From contig NZ_OU907312.1 of NCBI RefSeq assembly GCF_918320885.1, positions 992,465 through 1,056,464 on the forward strand: 64,000 bases of DNA, given 5' to 3'. Made by a program: the position numbers and the translations under genes. This document shows, one piece after another, positions 29,677 to 39,249 of the stretch. Position 1 is the first letter of the stretch; every line of letters starts with the position of its first letter. Origin of the DNA: an unidentified bacterial endosymbiont (GTDB lineage Bacteria; Pseudomonadota; Gammaproteobacteria; Enterobacterales; G038960095). The notes beneath the pieces are model-generated. The model did no database searches and was not told where the DNA came from. It was given only the letters and a program-made list of their open reading frames with translations.

Positions 29677-30225
29677 TCACCAGACATTTCTAAAACGCTC
29701 AGGATTACTCGCCGTATAAACAACGGTATGACGGATATTTCTATGTCCTAGATAGTCCTGAATTAAGCGTGTATCAATCCCCCGATCCGCCAACGCATAG
29801 CCGCATGAATGACGTAGCATATGTGGATGGGCTTGAATGCTGATCGCTGCCATGGCACTGTAACGCTTGACTAATAAATAGACCTGTTGTCGTGATAGGG
29901 GGGTTCCTTTGCGAGAAATAAAAAGATAGTCTGACTGATGATTAGGGTAAGTTTCTCTAACCTGTAACCAAGTTTTTAAAACTCTTTTTTCTCGGGTGAT
30001 GAGTGGGTGTACGGTTGAAAAACCATTTTTAAGACGTTTTATATAAATATGTCCTGCATTAAAATCGATATCAGATAGGCGCCATGAGATGATTTCACTG
30101 ACACGGGCTCCATGGAGAAAGCACATCAAGAGTAAGCAGTAATTACGTTGATGATTACTGCTATTGGCAGTGGCTTCAAGCATTTTTTCTATTTCAAAAG
30201 TCGTTAAATGTTTTCTACGGAGCAT
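29677..30225 (-). CDS. FimB/FimE-type tyrosine recombinase
   Basis: Site-specific recombinase of the small enterobacterial FimB/FimE group, 182 residues against about 200. It contains only the catalytic domain: GARVSEI (Arg I), the lysine turn in RLKNGFST, HPHMLRHSCGYALAD (His-x-x-Arg), LGHRNIRHTVVYT with the second His, and the Tyr nucleophile in VVYTASNPERF. All active-site residues appear present. AAGGA precedes the ATG at 30225. Relatives invert promoter segments beside themselves to give phase variation. I cannot find a clear invertible segment here, but a 659-bp noncoding region lies directly upstream. Confidence 0.93.
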   Translation of the reverse strand: MLRRKHLTTFEIEKMLEATANSSNHQRNYCLLLMCFLHGARVSEIISWRLSDIDFNAGHIYIKRLKNGFSTVHPLITREKRVLKTWLQVRETYPNHQSDYLFISRKGTPLSRQQVYLLVKRYSAMAAISIQAHPHMLRHSCGYALADRGIDTRLIQDYLGHRNIRHTVVYTASNPERFRNVW

Positions 30226-30884
30226 GGTTTTTTCCTTGCCACAACGGCAGTTATTGTATTTTTTCTACTACTTAAACGGCTTAATGATGACTTGATCATA
30301 TAAAAAAGTTCAATCATCATGACGTAGACGTTCAACACCCCAGAAAAAATAGATGCATAATGGGTAAATTAATTAATGATTAACCAATGGTCTGTAAATA
30401 GCATTCTAACTGATGCTACTAGCGCTTGTACATTAAGTAGTTACTCTGGTTTTTAGACTATCTATAATGACTAGATTGATTATTCAGCAAACTCACTTTT
30501 TAGTGACTAGCATTATATCTATTATGGTAGGTTAAATTAATAATATGAAAAAAATTACCAAGAATCCTGTCAATAACCTTAAAAATAGTCTCTTAAAGCA
30601 TTGATAATAAAATAAAGTATGAAGGCCTAAAGCTGATAATTGCTTTATAAATTATTCAGTTAAAATAATAATGACTGATAAACCTAAAACAGTGATCGAT
30701 TGAATAGGGGCTAAAACGCTTTTTTCCTTTTCAGTAGCAGCGCTCTAACAACCTACACGCCAGGATAGTGGCGGGGCACTGTATAGTCTAGGCTCTCTGC
30801 TCAGAGAGGGACGACCTTGGGGCTTTACAGCAGCTGATCGATGAGCAGTGATTTAAAGAGTAGCCTATAGGGGTCCTTCAATGC
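30226..30884. other. AT-rich noncoding region beside the recombinase
   Basis: A 659-bp gap between the recombinase and pth with no convincing ORF. It is AT-rich from about 30240 to 30720. A perfect CTCTCTG/CAGAGAG hairpin (30793-30808) lies toward pth. A 9-base inverted pair (ACTACTTAA at 30267-30275, TTAAGTAGT at 30433-30441) is the only spaced repeat I can find and may be chance. A tiny ORF at about 30545 lacks a ribosome site. Confidence 0.5.
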
Positions 30885-31493
30885 TTACTGTGTTTGCTTC
30901 ATCCTTTGTAAGCACTGGATGGCTTGAGGCACCCCTTGTTGTAGTAACAGCTCAGTCGCTTGCAGCGCCTGATCAATGGCCTGATCAATCAACTGCTGTT
31001 CATCGGGCGGCGCCTGCCCCAGCACAAAGCTCACTACCTGTGCTTTTGAGCCCGGATGGCCGATACCAATCCGCAGACGATAAAAATCGCGACAGTGATG
31101 CAGTTTATTAATAATATCTTTTAAGCCATTATGGCCAGCGTGGCCGCCCCCGAGTTTAAATTTGACGCTCCCCACAGCGATATCCAGATCATCGTGGGCA
31201 ATCAGGATCTCTTGTGGTTGCAGGCGATAGAAGTGGGCAAATTTGGCCACGGCATCACCACTTAAGTTCATAAAAGTAGTGGGTATTAACAGCGTAATCG
31301 GCTGATCGCCGCACCGCAGCTGGCCGATCTGTGCACAGAAACGCGGGTGCGGTCTTAGGGCGATCTGATAGTATTGCGCCAGGCGTTGCAGGTACCAGGC
31401 GCCTGCATTATGCCGAGTGTTAGCATAGTCGGCGCCGGGATTGGCTAAGCCGGCGATTAATTTTATAGTGCTCACTGGATTCGCAACGATCAT
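30885..31493 (-). CDS. pth: Peptidyl-tRNA hydrolase
   Basis: Releases peptides from peptidyl-tRNA that drops off ribosomes, an essential housekeeping function. It has 202 residues. Signature stretches are [23 protein letters not shown] (catalytic His), [22 protein letters not shown] (catalytic Asp) and [14 protein letters not shown]. The ATG at 31493 adds six residues before the usual start; a GTG at 31475 would match relatives more closely. It follows prs by about 50 bp in the same direction, completing lolB-ispE-prs-pth. Confidence 0.96.
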   Translation of the reverse strand: MIVANPVSTIKLIAGLANPGADYANTRHNAGAWYLQRLAQYYQIALRPHPRFCAQIGQLRCGDQPITLLIPTTFMNLSGDAVAKFAHFYRLQPQEILIAHDDLDIAVGSVKFKLGGGHAGHNGLKDIINKLHHCRDFYRLRIGIGHPGSKAQVVSFVLGQAPPDEQQLIDQAIDQALQATELLLQQGVPQAIQCLQRMKQTQ

Positions 31494-31544
31494 GAACGGT
31501 GATGGGATCTCCGGCCTATAGAGGCCATTGCCAGGGTGCGCATC

Positions 31545-32492
31545 TTAGCGTTCAAACATGGCTGAAATAGACTCTTCATTGTTGATACGCCGGATGGCTT
31601 CCGCCAACAGCTGCGCCAGGGATAATGAGCGCACTTTATTGAGGTCCTGAATAGCCTGGGATAGGGGAATGGTATCGGTGACGACAATTTCATCGATGAC
31701 AGAGTGTTCTAAATTACTAGCCGCCATTCCAGAGAATACGGGATGGGTGGCATAGGCAAACACCCGCTTCGCACCCTGTTTTTTTAGGGCCTCAGCCGCT
31801 TTACACAAAGTACTGCCGGTATCAATGATGTCGTCAATTAAAATGCAATCACGGCCGGAAACATCCCCGATGATATTCATCACTTCGGCAACATTAGCTT
31901 GCGGCCGTCGTTTATCGATAATGGCCATGTCGGTGTCATGGAGTAATTTAGCGATGGCCCGAGCACGAACGACCCCACCAATATCGGGTGAGATCACCAC
32001 CGGATTGAGAAAATTTTGGACCCGCATATCTTCCAGGAGTACGGGACTGCCAAAAATATTATCGACTGGAAGATCAAAAAAGCCCTGAATCTGCTCAGCA
32101 TGTAAATCAACGGTTAATAATCGGTCTACCCCCACGCTAGAGAGAAAATCTGCCACTATTTTGGCCGTGATAGGCACCCGTGCAGAGCGGATCCGTCGAT
32201 CTTGGCGAGCATAGCCAAAGTAGGGGATCACCGCGGTAATACGGCCAGCACTGGCGCGCCGTAAGGCATCGATCATCACCAGCAGCTCCATTAAGTTATC
32301 ATTGGTTGGGGCGCAGGTGGATTGAATAATAAAAATATCGCCACCCCGGACATTTTCATGGATCTCAACGTTGATTTCACCGTCACTAAAGCGTCCCACG
32401 CTGGCCTGTCCTAAAGCCACATGTAGGCGTGCGGCGGTCTGTTCAGCCAACAATGGTATGGCATTTCCTGTAAATAACTTAATATCGCGCAT
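31545..32492 (-). CDS. prs: Ribose-phosphate pyrophosphokinase
   Basis: Makes PRPP from ribose 5-phosphate and ATP for nucleotide, histidine and NAD synthesis, using the product of rpiA. It has 315 residues, the normal length. Highly conserved segments are [30 protein letters not shown] (ATP-binding), [12 protein letters not shown], the catalytic Lys-Arg in IDKRRPQAN and the PRPP loop [10 protein letters not shown]. It lies about 90 bp downstream of ispE and is probably read from the lolB-ispE transcript as in enterics. Nothing unusual. Confidence 0.98.
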   Translation of the reverse strand: MRDIKLFTGNAIPLLAEQTAARLHVALGQASVGRFSDGEINVEIHENVRGGDIFIIQSTCAPTNDNLMELLVMIDALRRASAGRITAVIPYFGYARQDRRIRSARVPITAKIVADFLSSVGVDRLLTVDLHAEQIQGFFDLPVDNIFGSPVLLEDMRVQNFLNPVVISPDIGGVVRARAIAKLLHDTDMAIIDKRRPQANVAEVMNIIGDVSGRDCILIDDIIDTGSTLCKAAEALKKQGAKRVFAYATHPVFSGMAASNLEHSVIDEIVVTDTIPLSQAIQDLNKVRSLSLAQLLAEAIRRINNEESISAMFER

Positions 32493-32580
32493 GCTGACAG
32501 CCCTGGATGGTTAATGATGAAACAGTCGTCTGGTGGTAACAGCCGGCTGATCTGGGTTTTCGCCAAGTCGAGCGCTGCGC

Positions 32581-33450
32581 TTACCGCCAGCTTCCCCCTT
32601 GTCTTTCTTTGGCATGGTTTGCTAATGCCTGCTGCAGAGGAGAGCGATTAACTCCACGCGCGACAAAAGCGCGCACCCCACTAGGGCGCTTATTGAGCAG
32701 TTGTTGAGCCGCTATTTGGTTAGAAAATTCAGCAAAGGCTGCCGATCCGGTACCGGTTAGTCGAGCGGGTGCGTAGTGTAACAGCCAGTTGATCACCGCT
32801 TCAACCTCAGGAAAGCATTTTTTTACGATCGCTTCACAATCATTACTGTAAGGGGGGGTTAGGCACTGCTTGAGCGTGCGGGGGGGCGTAGCGCGTTGAA
32901 GGTGCGGATGGTTAAATATTTGAGCGGTTGAGATAGCTTGTTCAGGATAGGCTACCAGATACCAAAGCTCTTGAGGAGCAGCTGGCTGTAGCTGTTCGCC
33001 GATGCCTTCGGCAAAAGCGGCCTGGCCATAGAGAAACACGGGGATATCAGCCCCCAAGATCACCCCCAACTGTTGTAGTTCAGCGCTGGAGAGTCCACAG
33101 CCCCAGAGCTGGTTCAATGCCGCTAAAGTGGTTGCCGCATTGGAGGAGCCGCCCCCTAAGCCACTGCCTAGGGGCAACTGTTTATGGAGCGTGATAACAG
33201 CCCCTTGACGGCAGTCAGTGGCCTGTTGCAGTAACCGCGCTGCTTTAATGATTAAATTGTCTTCAGGGGGGACACCGGGCAGGGAGGTCTGTAGCTGGAT
33301 CTGATCCTCTGCTTGTGGGGTGATGGTGAGGGTATCGCCATAGGTTAGGAATTGAAAGAGGGTTTGCAGGGTGTGGTAACCATCGGGACGGCGGCCGGTA
33401 ATACTCAAAAATAGGTTTAGCTTTCCGGGTGCCGGCCAAGTGGTGATCAT
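32581..33450 (-). CDS. ispE: 4-diphosphocytidyl-2-C-methyl-D-erythritol kinase
   Basis: GHMP-family kinase of the methylerythritol phosphate isoprenoid pathway. The ATG at 33450 overlaps the lolB stop as TAATG, which I take as the coupled start (289 residues); the ATG at 33465 is an alternative. Conserved motifs are [21 protein letters not shown] at the N-terminus, [17 protein letters not shown] (ATP loop) and LTGTGSAAF near the C-terminus. The last residues (KERQGGSWR) differ from E. coli but are of usual length. Confidence 0.96.
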   Translation of the reverse strand: MITTWPAPGKLNLFLSITGRRPDGYHTLQTLFQFLTYGDTLTITPQAEDQIQLQTSLPGVPPEDNLIIKAARLLQQATDCRQGAVITLHKQLPLGSGLGGGSSNAATTLAALNQLWGCGLSSAELQQLGVILGADIPVFLYGQAAFAEGIGEQLQPAAPQELWYLVAYPEQAISTAQIFNHPHLQRATPPRTLKQCLTPPYSNDCEAIVKKCFPEVEAVINWLLHYAPARLTGTGSAAFAEFSNQIAAQQLLNKRPSGVRAFVARGVNRSPLQQALANHAKERQGGSWR

Positions 33451-34064
33451 TAGGGGAGTGTCCATTGATCGATTTTTAGGAGCAGCCGGTGGCTGCCGAT
33501 CTCAAGCTGCAGCTGAGTCGGTAGGGATAAGCGCCCCTGATCACGGTAGGCGAGATAGTTCAAGTGTATCGGGGAGGGATCAGCATGGATGAGCTGTTTT
33601 AATCGCTGCTGGCTATCCAGTTGATACTGGTCATGAGGGGTTGGCAGGCCAATAAGCCAGTGTGCTAACAGCGGTAGTGGAAGTTCGAGGCCACTTTGGC
33701 ACTGGAGGAATTGTTCAGCCTGCTCGCCTTGGTAGTGCTGCCCTTGGTGATCTTGTAGGCGCACGGTACTGCCTTGTTGTTCCAAGAGCAACAGGGTTTG
33801 GCCCAAGGGATGCGTGAGTCGCCATTGCAGGTGATTGGGACCGTTCTGCTGCCAGTTGAAGCGGGCATAAAAGGAGCGCTCAGGGGTCCGGTAGATCAAA
33901 CTCCCGCGGGCTTGATAACGGATCAACTGCTGTAACTGCAGCTGGCGTTGAGGCCAGGTGAGTACCGGCTGTTCAGGAGGGCGGGAGCTACAAGCACTCA
34001 AGCAGAGCGTCAAGGCTACTAATAATAGACGCCATCCCCTGTTAAACTGACAATAGGTGATCAT
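33450..34064 (-). CDS. lolB: Outer-membrane lipoprotein LolB
   Basis: Receives lipoproteins from LolA and inserts them into the outer membrane. It has 204 residues with a type II signal peptide ending LTLCLSAC (lipobox). The body is poorly conserved, as in the family, with a beta-rich core ([28 protein letters not shown]) resembling E. coli LolB, and WLIGLPTP. Its position before ispE and prs supports the call. In E. coli lolB is divergent from hemA; here hemW lies upstream in the same direction, so two separate loci have been joined. Confidence 0.92.
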   Translation of the reverse strand: MITYCQFNRGWRLLLVALTLCLSACSSRPPEQPVLTWPQRQLQLQQLIRYQARGSLIYRTPERSFYARFNWQQNGPNHLQWRLTHPLGQTLLLLEQQGSTVRLQDHQGQHYQGEQAEQFLQCQSGLELPLPLLAHWLIGLPTPHDQYQLDSQQRLKQLIHADPSPIHLNYLAYRDQGRLSLPTQLQLEIGSHRLLLKIDQWTLP

Positions 34065-34114
34065 GAGTGCACTTAGGGCCCCGCCATCGGATCAGGATAA
34101 TCCTATTGTTGGCT

Positions 34115-35242
34115 TTAAAAAGATTCAAGTACATGATTTAAAAACAGTCGTCCATGTTCAGAGAGTTGCCAACTGGTCGGGGATTCCTGCAAATAGCCCT
34201 GTGAGATCAGCTGATCCAAGATAGGTCGAAGTTTCGCTTCATCTACCCCAGTGAATCGCGTGAAATCAGATCGGGGGGTTGGTTCCAGGAGGCGCCAGCG
34301 GTTCATAAAGAACTCTAAGGGTCGTTGATCGAGCGGCACCGCAAACTGCTGCTGGCGATGGTGCCCCTGAAGATAGCCACGAGGATGGCGGGTTTTAACA
34401 GTACGCAGGATCTCCCCCCCCGGGAAGCTGATTTTACCGTGGGCACCACAACCAACCCCGAGATAGTCGCCAAAGCGCCAATAGTTCAAGTTATGTTGAC
34501 TGTAGTGCTCATCACGCGCATAAGCGGAGATCTCATAGGGCTGATAACCAGCTGCTTTCAGCAGTTGATCGCCCTGTTGCCAGATGGCCCACAGCTGCTC
34601 ATCAGGCGGTAGTGGCGGCGGCCGTGATCCAAACGCTGTCTGGGGCTCTAGGGTCAGTTGATACCAGGAGAGATGGGTGGGTGCTAGGCAGACGGCTTGT
34701 TCGAGATCGACTAGCGCTTGTGCGAGTGATTGATGGGGCAGGCCATGCATCAAATCAAGATTCACTCGGGTTGCTGGCAAGTTCATCGCCAGTTGGACTG
34801 CTCGAGTGGCGGCCTCTGGGCTATGGATGCGTCCCAAATGGCGTAGGCTGTCGGCGTTAAAGCTCTGAACTCCGATAGAGAAGCGATTCACCCCAGCCGC
34901 CTGATACCCGATAAAGCGCTCCTGCTCGACGGTACCTGGGTTGGCTTCTAGCGTAATTTCCATCTGTGGGGCGAGCGGCACCCGCTGGCGGATCCCCTGC
35001 AGCAGATTCTCGACGGCTTGGGCCGTGAGCAGACTGGGGGTTCCGCCGCCAATAAAAATAGTATCAATCGTGCGCCCTGGAATCAGCTGCCGATCAGTGG
35101 TTAAATCTGCCAACAGTTGGTCGATATAAGCCTGCTCAGGGATCACACCCTGTTGTGGATGAGAATTAAAATCACAATAGGGGCATTTTTTAACGCACCA
35201 GGGAATATGGATATAGAGCCCGAGCGGCGGCAGTTCAAGCAT
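34115..35242 (-). CDS. hemW: Radical SAM haem chaperone HemW
   Basis: HemN-like radical-SAM protein thought to bind haem and deliver it to respiratory enzymes. The ATG at 35240-35242 (MLELPPLGLYIHIPWC) gives 375 residues and overlaps the rdgB stop by eight bases. The iron-sulphur motif is CVKKCPYCDF (CxxxCxxC). The SAM-binding GGGTPSLL, EANPGTVE and NRFSIGVQSF follow, and GVGCGAHGKIS lies near the C-terminal domain. The longer frame to 35308 runs into rdgB and is rejected. It is the last gene of the yqgE-to-hemW operon. Confidence 0.97.
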   Translation of the reverse strand: MLELPPLGLYIHIPWCVKKCPYCDFNSHPQQGVIPEQAYIDQLLADLTTDRQLIPGRTIDTIFIGGGTPSLLTAQAVENLLQGIRQRVPLAPQMEITLEANPGTVEQERFIGYQAAGVNRFSIGVQSFNADSLRHLGRIHSPEAATRAVQLAMNLPATRVNLDLMHGLPHQSLAQALVDLEQAVCLAPTHLSWYQLTLEPQTAFGSRPPPLPPDEQLWAIWQQGDQLLKAAGYQPYEISAYARDEHYSQHNLNYWRFGDYLGVGCGAHGKISFPGGEILRTVKTRHPRGYLQGHHRQQQFAVPLDQRPLEFFMNRWRLLEPTPRSDFTRFTGVDEAKLRPILDQLISQGYLQESPTSWQLSEHGRLFLNHVLESF

Positions 35243-35831
35243 GAGGTAGAACGGTGAGCAGTTGTCGTAGCGCTTGGCCCCGGTGTGAGTGCTGAAATTT
35301 TTGCTCACGGCTTAAGGCTGCGGCTGTGCAGTGGCGATCAGGCAGGTAAAACAGCGAATCATAACCAAACCCTTGATCACCGCTGGGGTGTAGCGCGATC
35401 GCTCCCTGCCAATGGGCTTGACTAATCAGCGGGGCAGGATCGTCAGCGTAGCGTAAATAGACGATAACACAGTAGAAGTGTGCGGTTCGTTGCGCTGCAG
35501 GCACCTGCTGCAGTTGTTCTAGCAGTTTGTGGCGATTATCAGCTTCACTGGCGTGTTCCCCTGCATAACGGGCTGAATAGATACCGGGGGCACCCTGCAG
35601 GGCCTCAACGACCAGGCCGGAGTCATCCGCCAGGGCTGGTAGCCCGCTCTGCTGTGCACAGTGGCGCGCTTTCAATAGTGCATTCTCAATAAAGGTCTGG
35701 CCGGTCTCAGCAATCGGTTGGATTTCCCACTGACTTTGGGTCACGATCTGGTATCCCAAGGCACCTAGCGGCTCGGACAGCTCCTTGACTTTACCGGGAT
35801 TGGCCGTCGCTAAAACAATTGTTGAGCCCAT
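35235..35831 (-). CDS. rdgB: dITP/XTP pyrophosphatase
   Basis: Hydrolyses non-canonical purine nucleotides such as dITP and XTP. The start at 35831 is fixed by a TAATG overlap with the yggU stop, giving 198 residues (E. coli 197). Signature segments are IVLATANPGKVKEL (nucleotide loop), ETGQTFIENALLKARH, ADDSGLVVEAL, PGIYSARYAG, GFGYDSLFYLPD and FQHSHRGQAL. The three-base longer ORF start (MPLMGST) is less likely. In operon with yggU and hemW. Confidence 0.97.
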   Translation of the reverse strand: MGSTIVLATANPGKVKELSEPLGALGYQIVTQSQWEIQPIAETGQTFIENALLKARHCAQQSGLPALADDSGLVVEALQGAPGIYSARYAGEHASEADNRHKLLEQLQQVPAAQRTAHFYCVIVYLRYADDPAPLISQAHWQGAIALHPSGDQGFGYDSLFYLPDRHCTAAALSREQKFQHSHRGQALRQLLTVLPHA

Positions 35832-36142
35832 TAGAGGCACTCCTGCTCGGTGGTGGATAGCTGTAGCGCATCAGGCAGCTGTCGGGGCGCTTGAATACGG
35901 ACCCGTTTATAGCGACTTCGATCGCCTCGCTCTAGAATCACTTGGCGTTGCTGCACCCCAAACTGTCGCGCTAGAAACTGACATAAACGCTTGTTAGCTT
36001 GCCCCTCCAGCGCTGGGGCTTGGAGTTTTATTTTCAACTGAGTACCGGGCTCACCGGCGAAGCAGTCTGTCGAAGCATTCGGCTGCACAGCGATCCTTAA
36101 AATCAGATCCGTCCCTTCCCAGACTAGGGGGGATCCCCTCAT
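35831..36142 (-). CDS. yggU: YggU family protein (DUF167)
   Basis: Small conserved protein of 103 residues, function unknown. The DUF167 pattern is visible in LILRIAVQPNAS, LKIKLQAPALEGQANKRLCQFLARQFGV and VILERGDRSRYKRVRI. Its start overlaps the yggT stop by four bases (ATGA) and its stop overlaps rdgB, showing tight translational coupling. The last dozen residues are not conserved. Confidence 0.93.
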   Translation of the reverse strand: MRGSPLVWEGTDLILRIAVQPNASTDCFAGEPGTQLKIKLQAPALEGQANKRLCQFLARQFGVQQRQVILERGDRSRYKRVRIQAPRQLPDALQLSTTEQECL

Positions 36143-36702
36143 AAATAGCTCCAGAGTGATCCAAAGAGGTCGCTCCCGAGATAATCTAGGGTGATAAGCA
36201 GCAGCATGAATGCCATCACAGAAAAGTCTAGCCCATTGGTAGTGGGTAATCGACGACGGATGGGTTGTAGCAGAGGCTCAGTCAGCTGTTGCAGCGTATA
36301 GTCAATGGGTTGAGTCCGGTAGTTGATCCAGATGCCCAGTGCACGGAGCAGCAGAATCCAAAATAGCAGCTTACCGCTGCACTTGAGTAGCCCCAGCAGT
36401 CCAAGCAAACAGTAAAAGAGGGGAGAGGTGGTGCTCGCAGCGTGGTTACTTTGCAACAGTAGTAGCGCAGAGGCTCGCAGGGTGAGCAGCGTGAAAGCCA
36501 GCAAGAGGGCAGCTGTATCAACCCGGGCGCCCAGCGGCAACAGAGGATAGAGTAACCGGACGACCGGTTGAGTCCAGCGGGCGGTCAGCTGGTAAAAGGG
36601 GTTATGACGATCGCGGACAACACCATATAACCAAGCCCGTAGTAACAACAGTAGGGTATAAAAATCAATGACAGTTTTACCAATAAATACCAGAGTAAGC
36701 AT
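36139..36702 (-). CDS. yggT: YggT family membrane protein
   Basis: Integral membrane protein with two YggT repeats, 187 residues from the ATG at 36700-36702. The longer frame to 36840 runs into proC and is rejected. Each repeat has a helix pair with an arginine-containing motif: LLLRAWLYGVVRDRHNPFYQLTARWTQPVVRLLYPLLP in the first half and WILLLRALGIWINY, then LTEPLLQPIRRRLP in the second. Relatives have been connected with osmotic tolerance and cell-envelope assembly, but the biochemical role is unknown. Confidence 0.94.
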   Translation of the reverse strand: MLTLVFIGKTVIDFYTLLLLLRAWLYGVVRDRHNPFYQLTARWTQPVVRLLYPLLPLGARVDTAALLLAFTLLTLRASALLLLQSNHAASTTSPLFYCLLGLLGLLKCSGKLLFWILLLRALGIWINYRTQPIDYTLQQLTEPLLQPIRRRLPTTNGLDFSVMAFMLLLITLDYLGSDLFGSLWSYL

Positions 36703-36721
36703 TATGTAGTCTATTCCTTGG

Positions 36722-37543
36722 TCAGTCGAGCGACTGTTGTAGGGCTTCAGCCCGCAGGACAGCAGCTTGCATGGCGGCGTTAATCGTAGCATTGAACTGC
36801 TGTTGCTGGAAGATCTGTAGAGCAGCTTCTGTGGTACCACCTTTAGCCGTCACCTGGTCACTTAAGGCTTGCAGGGTAAGCTCTGGTTGTTGAATGGCCA
36901 GGTGTGCCGCACCTAATGCTGCTTGTTGCACCAGTTGACGAGCCTGTTGTGGCTCTAGACCCATCGCAACGGCACTCTGCTGCATGCTGTGCATCCACTG
37001 GAAAAAGTAGGCTGGGGCGCTGCCTGCGGCCGCGATCACGGTATTGATATCCTGCTCTTTGGCGAGCCAGCACACCTCGCCAACTGATTGTAACAGTGAC
37101 TCAGCAAACGCCTTATCTGCAGAGGAGACCGATGGAGGAGCGTATAAGCCGCTCATGCCATAACCAATTGAAGCGGGTGTGTTGGGCATGACGCGGATAA
37201 TCGTATGCTGCGCTCCTAACCGTTGTGCGTACTGCTTGAGGGTGATCCCGGTCACCACGGAGAGTATTAATTTTTTCGAGAGATCGCCGCGGTTTAGGCT
37301 TTGACAAACTGCGGCCATCTGTTGGGGCTTAACCGCCAGGATAATGACGGCGGCGGTTCTAGCGGCCACAAGATTATCTTCAGTGGTGGCGACCCCCGTG
37401 GCGGCGGCTAAAGCCTCCCGGCGAGTAGCCGTAGGAGCTGCCACGGTAATACAGGTCATGGGATAGTCAGCAGCCTGTAGGCCGAACAGCAGAGCGCGGG
37501 TCATGTTGCCCGCGCCAAGGAAGGCAATGGTTCGAGGCTGCAT
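36722..37543 (-). CDS. proC: Pyrroline-5-carboxylate reductase
   Basis: Last step of proline synthesis, reducing pyrroline-5-carboxylate with NAD(P)H. It has 273 residues. The Rossmann loop AFLGAGNMTRALLFGL is at the N-terminus. ILAVKPQQM, RVMPNTPASIGYGMSGLY and the C-terminal GSAPAYFFQWM and SDQVTAKGGTTEAAL are the family signatures. The position between yggS and yggT is found in Yersinia, Vibrio and Pseudomonas but not in E. coli K-12. Confidence 0.97.
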   Translation of the reverse strand: MQPRTIAFLGAGNMTRALLFGLQAADYPMTCITVAAPTATRREALAAATGVATTEDNLVAARTAAVIILAVKPQQMAAVCQSLNRGDLSKKLILSVVTGITLKQYAQRLGAQHTIIRVMPNTPASIGYGMSGLYAPPSVSSADKAFAESLLQSVGEVCWLAKEQDINTVIAAAGSAPAYFFQWMHSMQQSAVAMGLEPQQARQLVQQAALGAAHLAIQQPELTLQALSDQVTAKGGTTEAALQIFQQQQFNATINAAMQAAVLRAEALQQSLD

Positions 37544-37547
37544 ACTA

Positions 37548-38258
37548 TTATCTCCTGTTGACTAGACGAGGACCGAACAGTGCTGTTCCGAGGCGTACTA
37601 AGGTACTGCCAGCTGCAATGGCCTCGGAGAGATCATTAGACATCCCCATAGAGAGCGTGTCAAATTGTGGATAGTTGGCCTGTAGTGCTTGGAAAAGTGC
37701 TTGGGCTTGACCAAAAAGGGCTTTGGTGTGTTGTGGATCAAGCGTGGGGGCTGGCAGTACCATCAGACCGCGCAGGCACAGATTTGGCAGCGGTTGTACC
37801 GCCTGAACTAGGGGGATTAATGCTTCGGGTAATACGCCGTAACCGACGGCAGGCGAGCGTAAATTAACCTGGATCAACACTTGGAGTGGTGGGCGCTGGA
37901 TCGGGGCACGGGCCTGGCTAAGCTGTTCGGCCTGTGCTAGCGTCGCAATGGTTTGAACCCAATCAAAATAGGTGGCGACTAAGCGGATCTTATTGCGCTG
38001 TAACTGGCCGATAAAGTGCCATTGTAGTGGCTGGAGATCACTGAAGGCGCTCCAGTAGCGAATTTTTGCAACACCTGCTTGCACATAATTTTCACCGTAT
38101 ACCCGCTGACCGCTCTTGATAGCAGCCGCCATCGCCTCTAAGGGCTGATTTTTGCTAACCGCCAGCAATTGAATGGTTGCAGGATTACGGTGTACTGTGG
38201 CAGCGCTCTGCGTGATCTGGGCTTGAACAGCCTGTAGATTTTTTTGAAAGCAACTCAT
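37548..38258 (-). CDS. yggS: PLP homeostasis protein YggS
   Basis: Single-domain alanine-racemase-fold protein that binds pyridoxal phosphate and balances vitamin B6 pools. It has 236 residues. The PLP lysine lies in LLAVSKNQPLEAM. YGENYVQAGVAKI, WHFIGQLQRNKI, VLIQVNL and LSMGMSNDLSEAIAAGSTLVRLGTALFG are the family signatures. proC starts five bases downstream, so the two are probably translated together. Confidence 0.97.
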   Translation of the reverse strand: MSCFQKNLQAVQAQITQSAATVHRNPATIQLLAVSKNQPLEAMAAAIKSGQRVYGENYVQAGVAKIRYWSAFSDLQPLQWHFIGQLQRNKIRLVATYFDWVQTIATLAQAEQLSQARAPIQRPPLQVLIQVNLRSPAVGYGVLPEALIPLVQAVQPLPNLCLRGLMVLPAPTLDPQHTKALFGQAQALFQALQANYPQFDTLSMGMSNDLSEAIAAGSTLVRLGTALFGPRLVNRR

Positions 38259-38266
38259 ACCGCGTG

Positions 38267-38698
38267 CTAGGAGGGTGCAGGGAGTGGTGGGAGCGCTAAC
38301 CAGCTCTCTAAAATAATGGTAGCAGCGAGGTTATCCACCTGCGATTTACTCAGGGCTCGGTAGCCCCCCTGCTCGAACAGCCGGGCACGAGCCTCCACTG
38401 TGGAGAGGCGTTCATCGTGCAGACGCACTGGTAGTGCACAGTGTGTCTGCAAAGTACTGGCAAACTGCCGAGCTGATTGTGTTAGCGGTTGTTCACTGCC
38501 ATCCATATTCAGCGGTAGGCCAACGACGAGTGTCTCAGGCTGCCAAGTGTGTAGCAAAGTCGCCAGCTGTTGCCAATTGGGAACTCCATCACAGGCCTTC
38601 AAAGCCATTAAGGGTCGCGCCTGTCCGGTGAGGCGCAAACCAATGGCTGTTCCAATATGGCGTAAGCCAAAATCAAAAGCGATCACCGTTGCGGACAT
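38267..38698 (-). CDS. ruvX: RuvX/YqgF Holliday-junction-resolvase-like protein
   Basis: RNase H-fold nuclease involved in pre-16S rRNA 5'-end maturation. The ATG at 38698 overlaps the yqgE stop (TAATG) and gives 143 residues (E. coli 138). Conserved parts are [15 protein letters not shown] (first catalytic Asp), [17 protein letters not shown] (catalytic region), [13 protein letters not shown] (Glu) and [17 protein letters not shown] (last Asp). The C-terminal PLPAPS tail is unremarkable. Confidence 0.96.
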   Translation of the reverse strand: MSATVIAFDFGLRHIGTAIGLRLTGQARPLMALKACDGVPNWQQLATLLHTWQPETLVVGLPLNMDGSEQPLTQSARQFASTLQTHCALPVRLHDERLSTVEARARLFEQGGYRALSKSQVDNLAATIILESWLALPPLPAPS

Positions 38699-39249
38699 TA
38701 AGCGTGTCCACCCTGGGAGACAATTTGCCAAGCATCTTGGATGCCGAGCTGTTTAACCGCCGCTTGCCAGCGTTGATTAATGGGGGTGTGGAAAATAATG
38801 GCTGGATCGGCTGGAGTGACTAACCAACCAGTTTCAGATAACTCTTGTTCCAATTGCCCCTGTTGCCAACTGGCATAACCGAGCGCCACTAAAAAATGGG
38901 GGGGTTGTTCAGCAGTTCCCAGGGTTTCCAGAATATCGCGCGAATTGGTCAACATGGTCTCTGAAGAGACCGACAGACTAGAAGAAAAACCAGCTTGTGG
39001 TGAGTGCAAAATAAAGCCACGATCGTTGGCAACGGGGCCGCCATTGAACACGGGGTAGTCAACGGGAGTATCGGTTTTTTCAATTTTTAGCTGTTGCAGT
39101 AAGGCCTGCACAGTCAGTGTGAGTGGGTGATTAATCACAATGCCCATCGCCCCTTGTTCTGTATGGTCACACAAATAGACCACGGACTGCTTGAAAAAGG
39201 GGTCCTGTAGCGTAGGCAGCGCAATTAAAAAATGGTGGTGCAGGCGCAT
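38698..39249 (-). CDS. yqgE: YqgE/AlgH family protein (DUF179)
   Basis: Cytosolic DUF179 protein of 183 residues, role unknown. Signature segments are [36 protein letters not shown] at the N-terminus, [15 protein letters not shown] in the middle, and [15 protein letters not shown]. It opens the operon yqgE-ruvX-yggS-proC-yggT-yggU-rdgB-hemW. The usual upstream neighbour gshB is displaced by the metallopeptidase gene. The 320 bp upstream (39250-39569) hold a strong inverted repeat but no other gene. Confidence 0.95.
   Translation of the reverse strand: MRLHHHFLIALPTLQDPFFKQSVVYLCDHTEQGAMGIVINHPLTLTVQALLQQLKIEKTDTPVDYPVFNGGPVANDRGFILHSPQAGFSSSLSVSSETMLTNSRDILETLGTAEQPPHFLVALGYASWQQGQLEQELSETGWLVTPADPAIIFHTPINQRWQAAVKQLGIQDAWQIVSQGGHA

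Noticed and set aside
30267-30441. 9-bp inverted repeat as a fim-like invertible switch
   Set aside because: A 9-bp pair is expected about once by chance in an AT-rich region of this size, and it lacks the fim repeat sequence. Kept only as a note.
30545-30603. 19-codon ORF next to the recombinase
   Set aside because: No ribosome site and no recognisable sequence.
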